DNA from: Haplosporangium gracile
Lineage: Eukaryota; Mortierellomycota; Mortierellomycetes; Mortierellales; Mortierellaceae
Assembly (NCBI GenBank): GCA_015499985.1
Contig: JAAAUF010000360.1
Coordinates: forward strand, 1-37,601
Direction of reading: 5' to 3'
Length of the DNA: 37,601 bases
Each line of letters opens with the position of its first letter. The stretch's first letter is position 1. The notes beneath the pieces were generated by a model, which was not told the origin of the DNA, made no database searches, and worked only from the letters and a program-made list of their open reading frames with translations. The translations under genes were made by a program, and so were the position numbers. Positions 21,949 through 33,800 of this stretch are shown in pieces.

Positions 21949-24399
21949 ATGGACAACAACAACATACACAGCGATGACCCAATAATGGCCCTGATGGTCA
22001 GAACCATCGGCCAGAATCCCACACAGCAACAACAACAACAACAACAACATTCCACTACTACTACAATCGAGGTGTCAACACCCATAACCACACAGGCTTC
22101 CCCAGGAATAGGGACAGGAACAGGAACAGGACCCGTGGTGACATCAGCAGTCGAATTCCTGGACGCAGAAGCCGAGACGGCCCTCTTCCTTGACTCGATG
22201 CATTCCTCTAACAGCATCAACTCCCTCTCGTCGTCCCCTTTACCGTTGACATTACCCTGGTCGCCCTCTCAGGACATGATCTGGACCGAGGATGAGATTC
22301 TTGCGGGCGAGCTTGGGATCGGAGGGAATGGATCGCAGCAAAGTGTGGACATGACCTTGGCGGATGACCTTGGGGGTGCCGAGATGATGGACATGGGACT
22401 ACCAGGGCAGGAGTTGGATGACGGGAGAGGGGTGTTGATGGAGGAGGATGAGATTTTGCCGGTGGTGATTGTCGAGACAGTGGTTGCGCCACCACAACCC
22501 GTTTCGCCAGTGTTGGGGTTCGGATTGGGTCAGCGGTTACAACAACACCAGCAACAACATCAGCAACAGCAACAGCAACAACAACAGCAACAAGGAGGTG
22601 TTCGGTTCAATCCTGCACAGCAAAACAACAGTACCAGCAGCAGTGGCAATATCAATAATCTTAACAGGATCAAGACCTTTGGAAAGGTCGAGGGTCTTAC
22701 ACCCAGGACGACTTCTACTGCGGGTCTTTTGTCAGCGGCGGCCCAGAGGAATGGATTAGAGAAGAGTCGACCATCGCCACCACCACCATCAGGACCATCG
22801 ACTGTTCAGCGAGAAGCTGGAGCTAGAGCTGAAGTTGGAACAGAGGTGGGACGAGATGATGTTTCTCAGGGTGGTACTACGATTGCTGCTGTTACAGAAG
22901 AAGACGAGAAACAGGGCGATATGGAGATTGATAGACCTGAGGTGGCGTTATTCGCAACGACAGGCACAGGATTAGGATCAGCATCGGTTCAGGATGTCCA
23001 ATCCACAAGTCTTCGGGACAACCAGAGGTCAGAACAGCAGTCGGTGTCGTCATTGTCACAACCGATCGTTACCTCGGTGCTGGCGCCAGCATTGGATCTA
23101 AAATCAGCGGAAGCGCTTTCAGAGTCGATGTCGGGAACTCGTCCAGCGGTAGCGATCGGGCCAGGAACTGAGTCACCAGCAGTAATGGGTGCTGATTCAA
23201 CGGCACAACCGGTAGCAGTGAAGGTGGAAATACCAGACTCAGCAGCGGCGGGACCAGCATTAGCAACAGTAGCAGTGTATCCAGGGGCAGAGTCTATGGT
23301 AGTAGATCCAGTAACTGCCGAGTCTGACGGGAGAGAGCCCACGACAGAGCCAATAGCATTGGATCAGCCGCCATCAGCGCCACAACTTGCACCAATAACA
23401 CCATTGACTACAGACGAGCCAAAGCAATCCATCGACGCAACAACAACACCAACATCACCACCATCACCGCCATCGTCTTCATCAACAATATCGACAAAGC
23501 TTCCAAAAAACCGACGACGTCCACCGGTCCCAGTCCAACATCACCCTAGCTGGCATTTCGCTCCAGGATCAGACATGGCCTTCCTGTCCGAGATGAAGGG
23601 ATCAGATGCAGATCTGAAGCGGTTTCGGAGAGAGCATGAATGGTTGGAGGAACGAGTGCGGCGGCCGAAACGGGATCATACTTCGGATCAGTTGTTGGAT
23701 AGAGCCCTTGGGTTGACAAGGATGGTTGTTGTCCCGCCTTCGTTGTCTAAGGGGTATGGGGAGATTATGGACGGTGAGGAGAAGACGAAGGATAGGAAGG
23801 TGATGTTGTTCAGGAAAGAGCCTGCTGAAGGACATGATAACAAGAATGGCGACGAGGAGAAGAAGAGCGAAAAAGATACCACCACCAACAGTATCACCAA
23901 TACCGATACCCAGAACAACAGCAAGTATATCACCCCAGTAAGACTCAGCACTGACTCTCGACTCGCATTCTCGCTCCTCAAGACCAACCTCTCTGCAGAA
24001 CTCGAGGAACAGGCCCGTCTGGAAACAGATCAACGGATCCTGGAACAGATTGTCGAACGGGCCGCGACCAACCTCTTGATTACTGCGCAGCTCCACTCGC
24101 AGGCAGAGGAGCGGTTACGCGAATTACAGACCAAGCAACCGGACCAGGAGCGGGAGTTGTCGAAGCTGGAAAAGCTGGAGAGAGCGTGTATGGAGCTGCG
24201 GGATCGACAGCGTCAAAAGGCGGAGGAAGAGATTAGGCAGTTGGAGGAGACGGTGAGGTTGCTAGAGTCGCAGCAGGAGAAGAAACGGAGGGAGGATTTG
24301 AGGCGCGCCGAGAGGCAGCGATCTGAGATGGAGCGCGTTGTTGCTTCTTCTTCTTCTCCTACGGCATCTTCAGCGACGGTGGAGACGGCGGCGCATTAA
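21949..24399 (+). CDS. unrecognised acidic, polyQ, coiled-coil protein
   Basis: One exon of 816 residues. ATG 21949 is chosen because it is the first ATG in the frame; the frame is open further 5' but without one. I do not recognise the family. Visible parts in order: Gln runs at about 25-33 and 200-214; an acidic, hydrophobic-dotted segment at about 105-180 (MIWTEDEILAGELG, VLMEEDEILPVVIVE) that looks like an activation domain; a long Ala/Ser/Pro/Thr low-complexity region; a basic and aromatic block at about 518-575 (NRRRPPVPVQHHPSWHFAPG, then FRREHEWLEERVRRPKRD); and a charged coiled coil at about 680-797. The block near 518-575 is the best candidate for a conserved domain. The composition suggests a nuclear regulatory or scaffold protein (inference). 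An AATAAA lies at 24450-24455. Confidence 0.75.
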   Translation: MDNNNIHSDDPIMALMVRTIGQNPTQQQQQQQQHSTTTTIEVSTPITTQASPGIGTGTGTGPVVTSAVEFLDAEAETALFLDSMHSSNSINSLSSSPLPLTLPWSPSQDMIWTEDEILAGELGIGGNGSQQSVDMTLADDLGGAEMMDMGLPGQELDDGRGVLMEEDEILPVVIVETVVAPPQPVSPVLGFGLGQRLQQHQQQHQQQQQQQQQQQGGVRFNPAQQNNSTSSSGNINNLNRIKTFGKVEGLTPRTTSTAGLLSAAAQRNGLEKSRPSPPPPSGPSTVQREAGARAEVGTEVGRDDVSQGGTTIAAVTEEDEKQGDMEIDRPEVALFATTGTGLGSASVQDVQSTSLRDNQRSEQQSVSSLSQPIVTSVLAPALDLKSAEALSESMSGTRPAVAIGPGTESPAVMGADSTAQPVAVKVEIPDSAAAGPALATVAVYPGAESMVVDPVTAESDGREPTTEPIALDQPPSAPQLAPITPLTTDEPKQSIDATTTPTSPPSPPSSSSTISTKLPKNRRRPPVPVQHHPSWHFAPGSDMAFLSEMKGSDADLKRFRREHEWLEERVRRPKRDHTSDQLLDRALGLTRMVVVPPSLSKGYGEIMDGEEKTKDRKVMLFRKEPAEGHDNKNGDEEKKSEKDTTTNSITNTDTQNNSKYITPVRLSTDSRLAFSLLKTNLSAELEEQARLETDQRILEQIVERAATNLLITAQLHSQAEERLRELQTKQPDQERELSKLEKLERACMELRDRQRQKAEEEIRQLEETVRLLESQQEKKRREDLRRAERQRSEMERVVASSSSPTASSATVETAAH

Positions 24400-24702
24400 T
24401 GCACTCGTTTTCTGCATTCACACACTTCTGTGGAATTTGCGTGCTCGAAAATAAACATACATAATGTCATTTAATTATCCTTTAGTTTGTTGGGTCGTTT
24501 TTTGTCGCGCATAGATGCAAGAACGCGCGATAATGAATTTGTTTTTATTATGAACTTTTCTTGTCATAGGTAGTTGATACTTTTTTTTCTTTCACTGAAT
24601 GACTGGAGTTGTAAAGTAAGGAATAAATAAAGAAATTCATAAAAAATATGAACTGGGGGAATAGATTACTATTTACTATGTACTCACATGAAGGAAGGGC
24701 GC
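24400..24702. other. convergent 3' spacer
   Basis: The 303 bp lie between two convergent stop codons. It is AT-rich, with AATAAA at 24450-24455 serving the + strand gene. No gene is seen. Confidence 0.6.
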
Positions 24703-26720
24703 TTAGTTGTGGTAGACGTTGTTGTTTTGGTGGGGCTCGACGTACTGAGGGTTCTTGGGGAAGTTCGCTGCCTGTTGCTCCTGGACATGAAACAATTGAG
24801 GACCATGGGCTGAGACCTTGTTCACACCTCCTGCTCCTGCTCCTGCTCCAGCAACCGGTGGTACAATAGATGCAGGTGCCTCATAGGCAAAGGGAGTGGT
24901 CGCGGGGGTTCCGTAAGAATTCGAGTTTGAAGTTGTCATGGCGGGAGAGTATGCAGTGGTATTGGTAGTGGCGGAGGGGGAGGTCAAGCCGTAAGGGTTG
25001 GACTGTTCAGGCATGGGCATGGGCTCCTGCTGCTGGTGAACTCCTGAAGTTGTCACGACGGGGCTGAACGAGTGTTGTGCTGCCTGCTGCTGCTGTTGGT
25101 AATAGTCGTTAGAGGTGAAGGTTGGGGAGGGGACGGGTTGAGGGAAGGGGGCTGCAGTAGAGGCGGTAGGGTAGTGACCCTGGTGCTGCTGGTTAGGGTC
25201 AGCATACGCGTTGGGGTCTGGGTAGCTGCTTCCTCCTGCCTGGGCGTAGTAGGTTGTGGCGATTGGGGGTTGAGAAGTGTACTGTTGTTGTTGAGGCACG
25301 ACGGTTTGAGGCTGGTACTGGGTCTGCTGGTCTGGATACTGCTGCTGGTACTGGTTCTGCTGGTCTGGGAACTGCTGCTGGTACTGGTTCTGCTGGTACC
25401 CCGTCTGGGTCTGAGGTTGAGTGTACTGATACTGCACAGGGACCGTAGGCAGTGGAGGCTGAGGAGGTGATTGATGATGACTATTGACGGCCTGCATAGC
25501 AGGAGGTGGTGGAAGCTCTGCAGTTTTGGCGGGCTTTTTGTTGTTACGGCTACGGTGCCAGAAGAACAGGGCGGCTCCCAAAACGACAACTCCTACACCT
25601 GCTCCAATTCCTGCGTACAGACCCGTGTTGCTGCTGCTTCCCTTGTCCGAGGAACCGCTGTTGCTGTTGTTGCTGTTTCCTCCAGAGCCTCCAGAACCGC
25701 CGGTGGAGGGGACGGGATAGTAGCCCCCGGTGGAGGTGGGGAGCCCAGAGAACGTGTACCCTCCTTTTCCGCTGTTCACTGTTATATTTTTTTTTTTTGA
25801 AACGAATAAAGGCCAGGATAGGGAATTAGATTAAAATAAGAGTCCAGGCCTGTCTCTTTCGGGATGAAAATGGCAGTGAATTATGTGAGCGTGTGCTGTC
25901 CACCCAACACATTCATCGCCTCATCCAAAAATCCTTGCATGCACCACAGACCCAGAAAGAGCACAATGTAAAGCAGAGGTGGAAAAACGTGCAGAGCAAA
26001 CGAAAGAGGGAAGGAAGAGGAAGAGGACCAGCGACCATGCCAAGCGGGTCAGCAATTCAAAAAAAAAAAAAACAACGCTCAAGTCAACAACAACCTCGCC
26101 ATCCGCAGCGAGAAAAGAAAGAAAAGAAAAACATAAACCAGAGACCAGGATAGGGCCATCCTTAACTTTCTACACTACTTACAAACATTGCACGCGGCGC
26201 TGTAGTTGGCGACGGACATGATGGGCGTGGTGGTGGGCACACTGGTCACACATGGGTAGCATTTTGCTGTAGAAAGTGTAAAGTGTTGGTATCATAAGAG
26301 GAAGAAAAGAAATAGTAGTTTGTTAACTTTATGGTGTGGAGCTTATGGTCAATTAAATTCTAAGAGGAGGAGGAGGGTGCCGGGCAATAAAAGTATGCAG
26401 GGGTGAAAGGGTGAGTGAGAGGACAACATACTGTAGTAAATGACCGCATCAGTGGTGCAGATACACTTTTCTTGATTGACGGCAGAAATACTGGATTGTT
26501 AGGAGGAAGGTGATGAAAGGAAGGTAAAGAATTGACAAGAAAGTTGGTAGGTGGTTAGAAAAAAGGTAAGCAAAGAAGAATGCGCTGTCTGCTTTTTTTT
26601 TTTTCCTTTTATCTTGTTGTGCTGTTGTTGTTGAGATTCTTACGGGTACTGGATGAGGCAGCTGTTGTAGAGGGTGTAGTAGTCCATACAGTCCGTGAGG
26701 ACACAGGAACTGGTAGACAT
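24703..26720 (-). CDS. single-pass membrane protein with eight-Cys N-terminal module and Gln/Pro/Tyr-rich tail
   Basis: Four minus-strand exons, 26720-26644, 26490-26432, 26266-26183 and 25778-24703, give 431 residues. All junctions are GT-AG and in phase. Residues 1-73 carry eight cysteines (6, 11, 21, 35, 37, 48, 51, 71). A Gly/Ser-rich stalk (about 95-125), one transmembrane helix (about 126-147, GLYAGIGAGVGVVVLG) and a basic stop-transfer HRSRNNKK follow. The tail of about 280 residues is rich in Gln, Pro and Tyr and holds near-repeats of NQYQQQ(F/Y)PDQQ. The layout resembles fungal surface sensors of the Mid2/WSC style, but no named domain is recognised. ATG 26720 has a strong context (CCACCATGT), yet no signal peptide precedes the cysteine module. 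Either topology uses the internal helix (N-out) or a 5' exon is missing. The gene is divergent from the methyltransferase gene. Confidence 0.82.
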
Positions 26721-27241
26721 GGTGGAGAGAGAGGGAGAAGGATGAAAGAGTAAGGAGAAAGAGAGCCGGCTGAAGGAGTCAAAGAGTCGTTGAGAAGTGG
26801 AACAGGTGCCTGAAAAAATAAAAACAGTCAAATGCAAGATAAGCTCCAGGGAAAGTGGATAGGGGTATATGGGATAAGAGAAGGAATGAGATGGAGAGAA
26901 AGGGAGAGTGGGTGGCGAAGAGGGAAAAGAAAGAAAGAGAAGAGAGAAAAGAAAAGAAGAGAAGAGAGGGGAAGAGAAGGAAGAGGAGGAAGAGGAGGAG
27001 GAGGAGGAGGAGATGAAATAAGAACAACGAGAAGAAAATATATCCAAGAGCCTATTTTATTTTATTTGGTGTTGCCACCATCACAGAGACAAGACCACTC
27101 TGATAGGGAGGGGATTGCGATTGAGAAATACACTACTATGCGGCGTCACATATCATCTTATCCACATTCACATTCGCATTCACTCGCTTGCATGGATGCC
27201 AGAACAAGCAAACAAACGACAACAACAGCCCTGATAGGCAC

Positions 27242-27272
<31 letters not shown>

Positions 27273-27936
27273 TAGGGAGCGAGATTGGGAAAAAAAAAAG
27301 AAAATAAGAAAATGAACAATTGGACTCGACAACAACAAACGATCAAAGAGAGACAACAGCTACACTACAGTTGTATGAAAGTTAAAAAACAGACATAAAC
27401 ACGCGCCAGGATTAGACCTTCTACAACACTCGTGGAATGGAATAAGATCATCCTTCTCTTCTGTTTCGCGCTATTCCCCCATGGATAGTGTACATAGAAG
27501 AAGCAAAGAATGTGCGTAAGTTTGCTTCTTGAGAGTGTCGTTTCCTGTTCTTTGTTTGTTATGTTTGTGTTTTAGTGCATGTTTATTTACGAATGCACGA
27601 TGGAGCAGTATGCCCAAAGAGTCAAAACGGCTGCTTCGACTCTTGACCGTCTTATACCTGAACAGTCGACTGCAGCGGTAGTAAAAGAGAAACAACCCAC
27701 GCTAACAAGAAGAGGCGGTGCAGTCAGTTGGACCCTTTGGAACTAACTTTACAGAAGTTACAAAGGTGACAAAAAGCAAAATAAAAATAAAAATGATGGA
27801 TCTTCGACTCTGAGCCCAGATTCCCCATCGACACCCCTTTTCCCCTTCGTGCTGTCTTTTGGGGTTTGGAGGCACCATTAGTAAGAAACCCCTTAACCTT
27901 ACATGACAACGAAAAAAAAAATCGCCTTGACCCACC
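26721..27936. promoter_or_regulatory. divergent intergenic region (membrane protein / methyltransferase)
   Basis: The 1,216 bp separate two divergent start codons. The part next to the membrane protein gene (26780-27013) is almost pure purine on + and so a pyrimidine leader on its coding strand, with an AGG repeat at about 26981-27013. A CA repeat lies at 27241-27272. No convincing gene is seen; short open frames here are low complexity. Confidence 0.5.
27241..27272 (+). repeat. (CA)n microsatellite
   Basis: CACACATACACATA followed by about nine uninterrupted CA units in the divergent intergenic region. Confidence 0.85.
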
Positions 27937-28007
27937 ATGGCTCCTCATCAACACAACCCCATGTGCATGCCGACAATGAACGAATCTCTGACATACCATC
28001 ACCGGCC

Positions 28008-28064
<57 letters not shown>

Positions 28065-29957
28065 GCAACAACAACAAACAGTAGAGCTATTCTTGTCTGT
28101 GCCCGGAGGATTAGAGGATGTGGCGGTGCGCAGGCTTCCCTCTTCACTTCTCGATACCGCCACACATATTCACTATAAAATCGGGTCGGGATATCTCTCT
28201 CTTCGCTTTGAAGCCCACCCCAATGATGACGACAACATCAACAACGGTCATGCTGGTGGCAGTGGTCATCCTGGTGGCAGTGTGGACGTCACGGATTCTG
28301 GGCCGAGTACTTCGTCTTCCTCCTATTCCTCCTCCTACTTCAAGCACCGGAAAAGCCACATGGAATCGGTATCAAAAGTCATTACCGATATGATTGAGCA
28401 CCCGCCATTGTGCATATTTGCGGCCTATGTCTCCATCGGTGAGATCAGCATACCTCGGACACTCATCTTCGAGGCACCACCCAAAGATCTTCTCGATTAT
28501 TGTATGAATGGATTCACGGGTTCTTCAACAGCCACACAGCATGGGTCACCATCGCGACTGGATTCACAAAGGACAGGAGACGAGGCACAAGAGGCAACAG
28601 CACCCAACAGCAGTAGTAATGATGACGATCTTGGACTGCGATGGCAGCAGGGTCTTTCGGTGCTTCAATTCGCGCCGTCAACTTTATCCAAGAACCTTGC
28701 ATCTTTGCTGTCAGAAGCGGCAGTGCCGCTTAATTCGGTAGAGACAATCAACAGCAAACTTGACACCAGCTTCGCCGAGGCTTCCTCTCCTGTTCGGTAT
28801 CGAGCTTCGTTCGATCGAGGGGATGTTCAACACAGGGGCGTTCGTTCGCAGGACCTCGCAGCGGCACTCGGGGGGCTGACAGGCGACACGTTTCCTTCGT
28901 GGAAGGTGAACCTGAAGGAGTTTGATGTTGAGATCATGGGAAGATGGATCCAGGATGAACTGGAAGAGGTCCAGTACAAACCTGAGTCCACGGCGGATCG
29001 ACTGAACGTTGTCGGAGAGGAAGAGGAGTATGGCGATACAGAATTTTCGAAAAAGTGGCCTGGGATAGAGCAAGCAGCGCAAAAGCAAGGAGCGGAAAGA
29101 GAAGGAGAGTTTGTCAGGATGCAGGTTGGAATGACACTTCCACTGGCGTTCTCGAGATGCCCATATCGGTTTCGACCCCTGGACGGTCGAACATCACTCA
29201 GGATCGAGATTGCATACACTCTATTGGGATTGGCGGATCCCAAACCGGGCGAGGTGGTAGTGGACACTTGTTCGGGCGTGGGCACGATCCCTATTGTCGG
29301 AGCTGTGCACTATCCGAAGAGCTGGTTCACAGGGCTGGAGGTGCTGCCGTATAATGTTGAGAGGGCGGCCCAGAATGCAAAAGAGATGATCGAGAAGGTG
29401 GACCGCCACCATAAGCAGGAGCGAGCAGCAACTGAGTCTGGGGCAGGAGCATCGACAAAGACCATTGTCCGTTCTCATAATACCCGTCACCCTAGTCTGA
29501 TTGTTGGAGACGCCAGAGCTGTCTGTTGGAGATCTGGGACAGTCGATCTTATCATCAGTGGTAAGTATGATTTTTTTTATACATTTTTTTTGCCACCAAA
29601 ATTAAACCTTAGATTTTTTTTCCTCAACGGTCAACAGCAAGACTTTTTTTTATTTCTTTCGCATTTCATTCCACCCTGACATCGTATTCAACGTTTATTT
29701 TGAAAATAGATCTACCATGGGGTAAGAGGGAAAACTCGCATGTGTACAACTGTAAGTTGTACCCTCGCTTAATACGGGAGATCATTCGATTGTTGAGAGT
29801 GAATGGGCGGGCAGTGTTGATTACGGGCGAGCGCAAGTTGCTTCAGAGGCAGTTGGATGCCCCGTTTGCTAGGCCGCGCCTGAAGCTTTTGCAGAAGAGA
29901 GAAATCACCATTGGGTACAAGGTCATGGTGTTCGAGTTGCTGCGAGTGTCGAGTTGA
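27937..29957 (+). CDS. THUMPD3-type tRNA (guanine-N2)-methyltransferase
   Basis: Exons 27937-29560 and 29710-29957 (149-bp intron, phase 1) give 623 residues. The start has an ideal context (CACCATGG). A run of 23 Gln (28009-28077) follows at residues 25-47, then the PGGLEDVA opening strand typical of the THUMP-methyltransferase family. The N-terminal half is long and has low-complexity inserts. The Rossmann methyltransferase half is well kept: RCPYRFRPLDGRTSLRIEIAYTLL, the SAM loop VVDTCSGVGTIP at about 441-452, the acidic VGDAR, and the catalytic motif DLPWGKR at 542-548, which the exon join restores exactly. Known relatives (human THUMPD3, archaeal and bacterial Trm14/TrmN) methylate guanine N2 in the tRNA acceptor region; the human enzyme needs TRMT112. 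A polyadenylation site AATAAA lies at 29990-29995. Confidence 0.9.
28009..28077 (+). repeat. (CAA)n tract encoding 23 glutamines
   Basis: Twenty-three Gln codons, all CAA except one CAG near the 3' end, sit within the first 50 codons of the methyltransferase gene. Near-pure codon use suggests recent slippage expansion. Confidence 0.9.
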
Positions 29958-30818
29958 ATGGAGTACATGTATATGACGTTGAGCTATCTAATAAAAGAGC
30001 GTTGTGGTTTGCAAATTAATTGGAGAGAGTAGAAAACAAGAGAGCATCCGGTAATGATGGCAGAGGATACATTGCAGTAGGGCAGGGGCAGGGTGTGCTC
30101 TGGAAAGATGGTTTATCGTTGGTCAATGCAAAGCTGAACAGACCCCTAATTATGCCGGGCAATTCAAAGGCCAATTGGGAGAAGAACTGTCGGTTGACCA
30201 ACCTTGGCTTCTTCTCCACTGTCATAATCTCTTTTTGCTTTCCTTCCACCTGGCAGTCAGCATGCTTCTCTACGAGTGTTGCTAGTGATTGTCAGACATG
30301 GCCTGGAATTGGAGTGGTTTCATCGAAATTCTTTTTTTATGTGTACATTTGTTCTTTCCACCTCTGCCTGGACTTGTTCTTTTTTTTCTTTTTTTTCCCT
30401 TCTGTCCGAATTGAATGACCATCTACAGAGGTCCAAGTCAGTCAGTCATCCAACTTTTTTTTTTTTTTAACTTCTTCCTTCTTCCAACCCTTTATTTCTT
30501 CCTTTCTTCCTTATTATCCATCATTACTTGTTCTCCCGCATTCTTCGACAACCTAATCCTCCTCATTATCACTATTTTCTTCCTTCACCCTACTTCCATC
30601 TTTTTCATACTCACACAACCGTTTCTCTTTCTCCGCTAATACTCCCGCCCCTACTTCTTCCCATCGTCCTTAAGCCCCTTCTCAAATGCTATTTTTCGTC
30701 CCCTTTGACCCTTGTTCTACATAAACACAACCAGCACTCTTGCACTTTTTCGTCCAACCTTCCTTCCTTTCCATCCCTTTTTTTGCATAATCACAATTGA
30801 CGCCGGATTGCGGCTCAT
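29958..30818 (+). promoter_or_regulatory. intergenic region and pyrimidine-rich leader of the GPCR gene
   Basis: The 861 bp hold the methyltransferase 3' end (AATAAA at 29990) and, from about 30430 to 30800, a strongly pyrimidine-rich + strand that leads into the GPCR start codon. Short open frames at 30016-30418 on both strands lack any recognisable motif. No gene is called. Confidence 0.5.
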
Positions 30819-33800
30819 ATGCCACCACGGATTCCTACGTCCGTTCTCCCTCGAGCCAACCCAACCGCCGAGGGGACAGAGGATCCCCCCGCCTCATCAA
30901 TATCCCGCACTTTTATAGGCAGCAACATTATTAACAATAACAGCGCCTTTGCCGCCGCCTCTTTGATCAATGGGATCCATTCTTCACCTCAACAACCTTC
31001 ACTTTTTACTACCTTCGAGGAACCACCCACATTTGAAAACGGCCTTCACTATGGAGACAGTGGGGACGAGGGAAGTAAGACGATTGGATACAAAGAGAGG
31101 GATGATCAGGCTACTGCCACTATGGCCAACTGGCTGAGCCTGGTCGGATCGTTGTTAATTATCTTTCATATTCCTCGAGTGACCCGTCATGTCCCCTCGC
31201 AAAAGAAGCGGATGCTTATTATTTTATTCACGGCTTTCTCGAACACTGGCTTTTCTCTTGCCAACATCATTACGGGTATGTTTTTTGTGTGCCGTTTCTT
31301 TTTGTATTATTTGAAAAAAACCAAGAAGAAGGGAAGAACCAAAGAACCCAGAGAGATTTCAAGAACAGACAAGACTAGAGACGAACATACGGATGGATAG
31401 ACAGACACCCGGAGCAGAGAAAGACAAGAACTCGTTGACTCACCTAACCCGAAGATATTCTGCTGTACATGTACTTTAGAGTACACCAATGCGGTGGACA
31501 AGTTGCCGTGCACTGTCTCTGCCTGGTGCTATGTAAGCCAGGGTTTCTTCACTTTTATTCGATGACGATCGCATCTCTTTTTTTTTTTTTTTTTTGTGTC
31601 CCCGAAGGAGGAAAAACTCCCTTCATTTGTCGAGATTGTCGGCATAAAAAAAAAATGTTCACCAGGGTCAAATGATGTCATTCCATACATCCGCATCTTA
31701 ACTTTCCTTTACCCCTTGAATACTCGAGTCTCTCTTTACTTATTCTTTATCTTCGCATACTTCCTTTCACATGCGGAAATAGGTCTTCTTTCAGTTGCTG
31801 ACTTGCACTCTGGTCATCGTCGGCACATTTCGACTCTGCGGCGTCTTCATCTTCCATCGGAGGCGATCCGTCCCCTCAAAATACATCGCCATCTGCCCCG
31901 CCATCGCCTTCCTTCTCTCCACCCCGGCCGCCATCTCAGGAAACTTTGACTTTGACGAATGTGGGCACTACTGCTGGTTCAAGCTCCTGCCAGACCAACA
32001 GGACTGCAAGGTCAGGTCCCTCTGGGCCTGGCTGAGCTTCTACGGTTGGATGCTCCTCTTCATCGCCATCCTCTTTGCTTCGACCCTCTTTGTCATGGTC
32101 AAGATCATCCTCAGTGTCACCCACTCTCGCTCGAACCTCAAGCAGGTCGTCAACCAGGCTACGCAAGAGTCCATCATGGCCGACCCCCCACCACTCCAGT
32201 CGTCGTCGTCTACCTCTACCTTCGAAAGACTTCGGTTGATGAGCCATTCTCTCCAGACCAGGATCGCATCCATCTTTTCTATTGGAGGACGAAGAAGAGG
32301 AGCTGCAGGGACCACCGGCAGCGTTGGGAGTGCACCAGGCAGAGCAGGAGTAAGAGGGATAGGAGCAAGGACAGGAACTGGAGCAGCACCGGGAAAAAGT
32401 TCAGCGGAGAACCGACAGGAACACCAACAGCAGCAACCCATTACCAATTTCCATCCGAATCTGGAAGGGGTGGTCTTACCGACCCTGGCTGAACTTGCCG
32501 CACTGGCGGCTCCCCCTCCATCAACCGACGTGAGCTTACAGGTTCCACTCCGGGACACGCTCGAATATCATGGATCACGGTCTCGATCTATTTCACCCAT
32601 CATCCCACAATCATCATTTCCAGCGCAGGAGGTTGGAATCCTGGGGCGGAAAGAAAGGTCGTTTGCGGTGGCGATCCTTCGACAAGCTCTGTACCCCGTC
32701 TCTATCTCGTTGTCGGGATGTATTCAAATCTTTGTTGATCTGACAATTCCCAAGGAGTGGGACCAAGACGATGCATTTAGCTATGCAGCCACTGTCGCGA
32801 CTAGTATCCAGGGCTTCCTCTTCTTTTTGGTCTTCCTGTTTGATCCGGCTGTGATTCAGACTCGTCGAGAGTGGAGGAAGTATATGGTGTGGAGGTATTA
32901 TATTGAGTTTTACTACAGTCTGGAGATGCCGCATGAAGGACGAGAGTTCGAGACCCGGTTTATGCAGCAGTGTCATGAACTGGATCCAGTCAAGGACCAG
33001 GCCAAGTTCGATCAGTTAACACGGCCTCCGTTCTACTCGTGGTCACTGCAGTACGACAGTCTGGCGATGCCTACCGACTTTCAAACATCCTACCCTCTCT
33101 CAGCCGCTATCAACGCGACTCCAACTAATGTAAAAGCAGCGAGAGGAATGGAACAGGGTATTGAGAGTACGGAACCTATTCCTATGACAACCAATCGCTC
33201 CAGCCAACCAGGTGGGGAGGCAAATGGGAAGGGATCTACACACACGACCTTACCTATTCATACAGCAGAAGTGGATGGAACCGAGCTCGCCAACCCTACG
33301 ACATTCTCTCGACCAACCCCAACAATAACAATCATAGAGCCCACAACAGGAGGAGGAGGCAAGGACCCAATGGTGAAGACAATGGCGGAATATACCCGAA
33401 CAACATCCGACCCCACCTCAGAGACGTCTGCCACTACCACTGCAGCAACAAATACTACTACAACTACGACGTCTGGCACCAGCAGCACCGACACCGACAC
33501 TGCTGCGACTCCAGCAACGAACGAAGAGATCAGGATCCATCCCATGTCGCGGATAACGGCTTTGGAAGCGTTGGACAGCACCTACCCGAGCGCATCCTCG
33601 ATCAACACATTCTGGGATCTTGATATTTTACCTCAAAACGATCAGGTCTACTTGGATAAAGATATGGCGACGGATCGGAATGCGAATGCGAGGCGGATGA
33701 TGAGGAATCAAGAGACGATACTCAAGGCACCCTATGCAGGAGACGATATCCTCTCCTTTTCTCGACTGTCCAAAGTCGCGACGATCGGCGGTGGCACTGG

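Noticed and set aside
26832..27275. Gly/Arg/Glu-rich open frame on + opposite the eight-Cys gene leader
   Set aside because: It is the purine complement of the pyrimidine leader and an AGG repeat; no domain is present.
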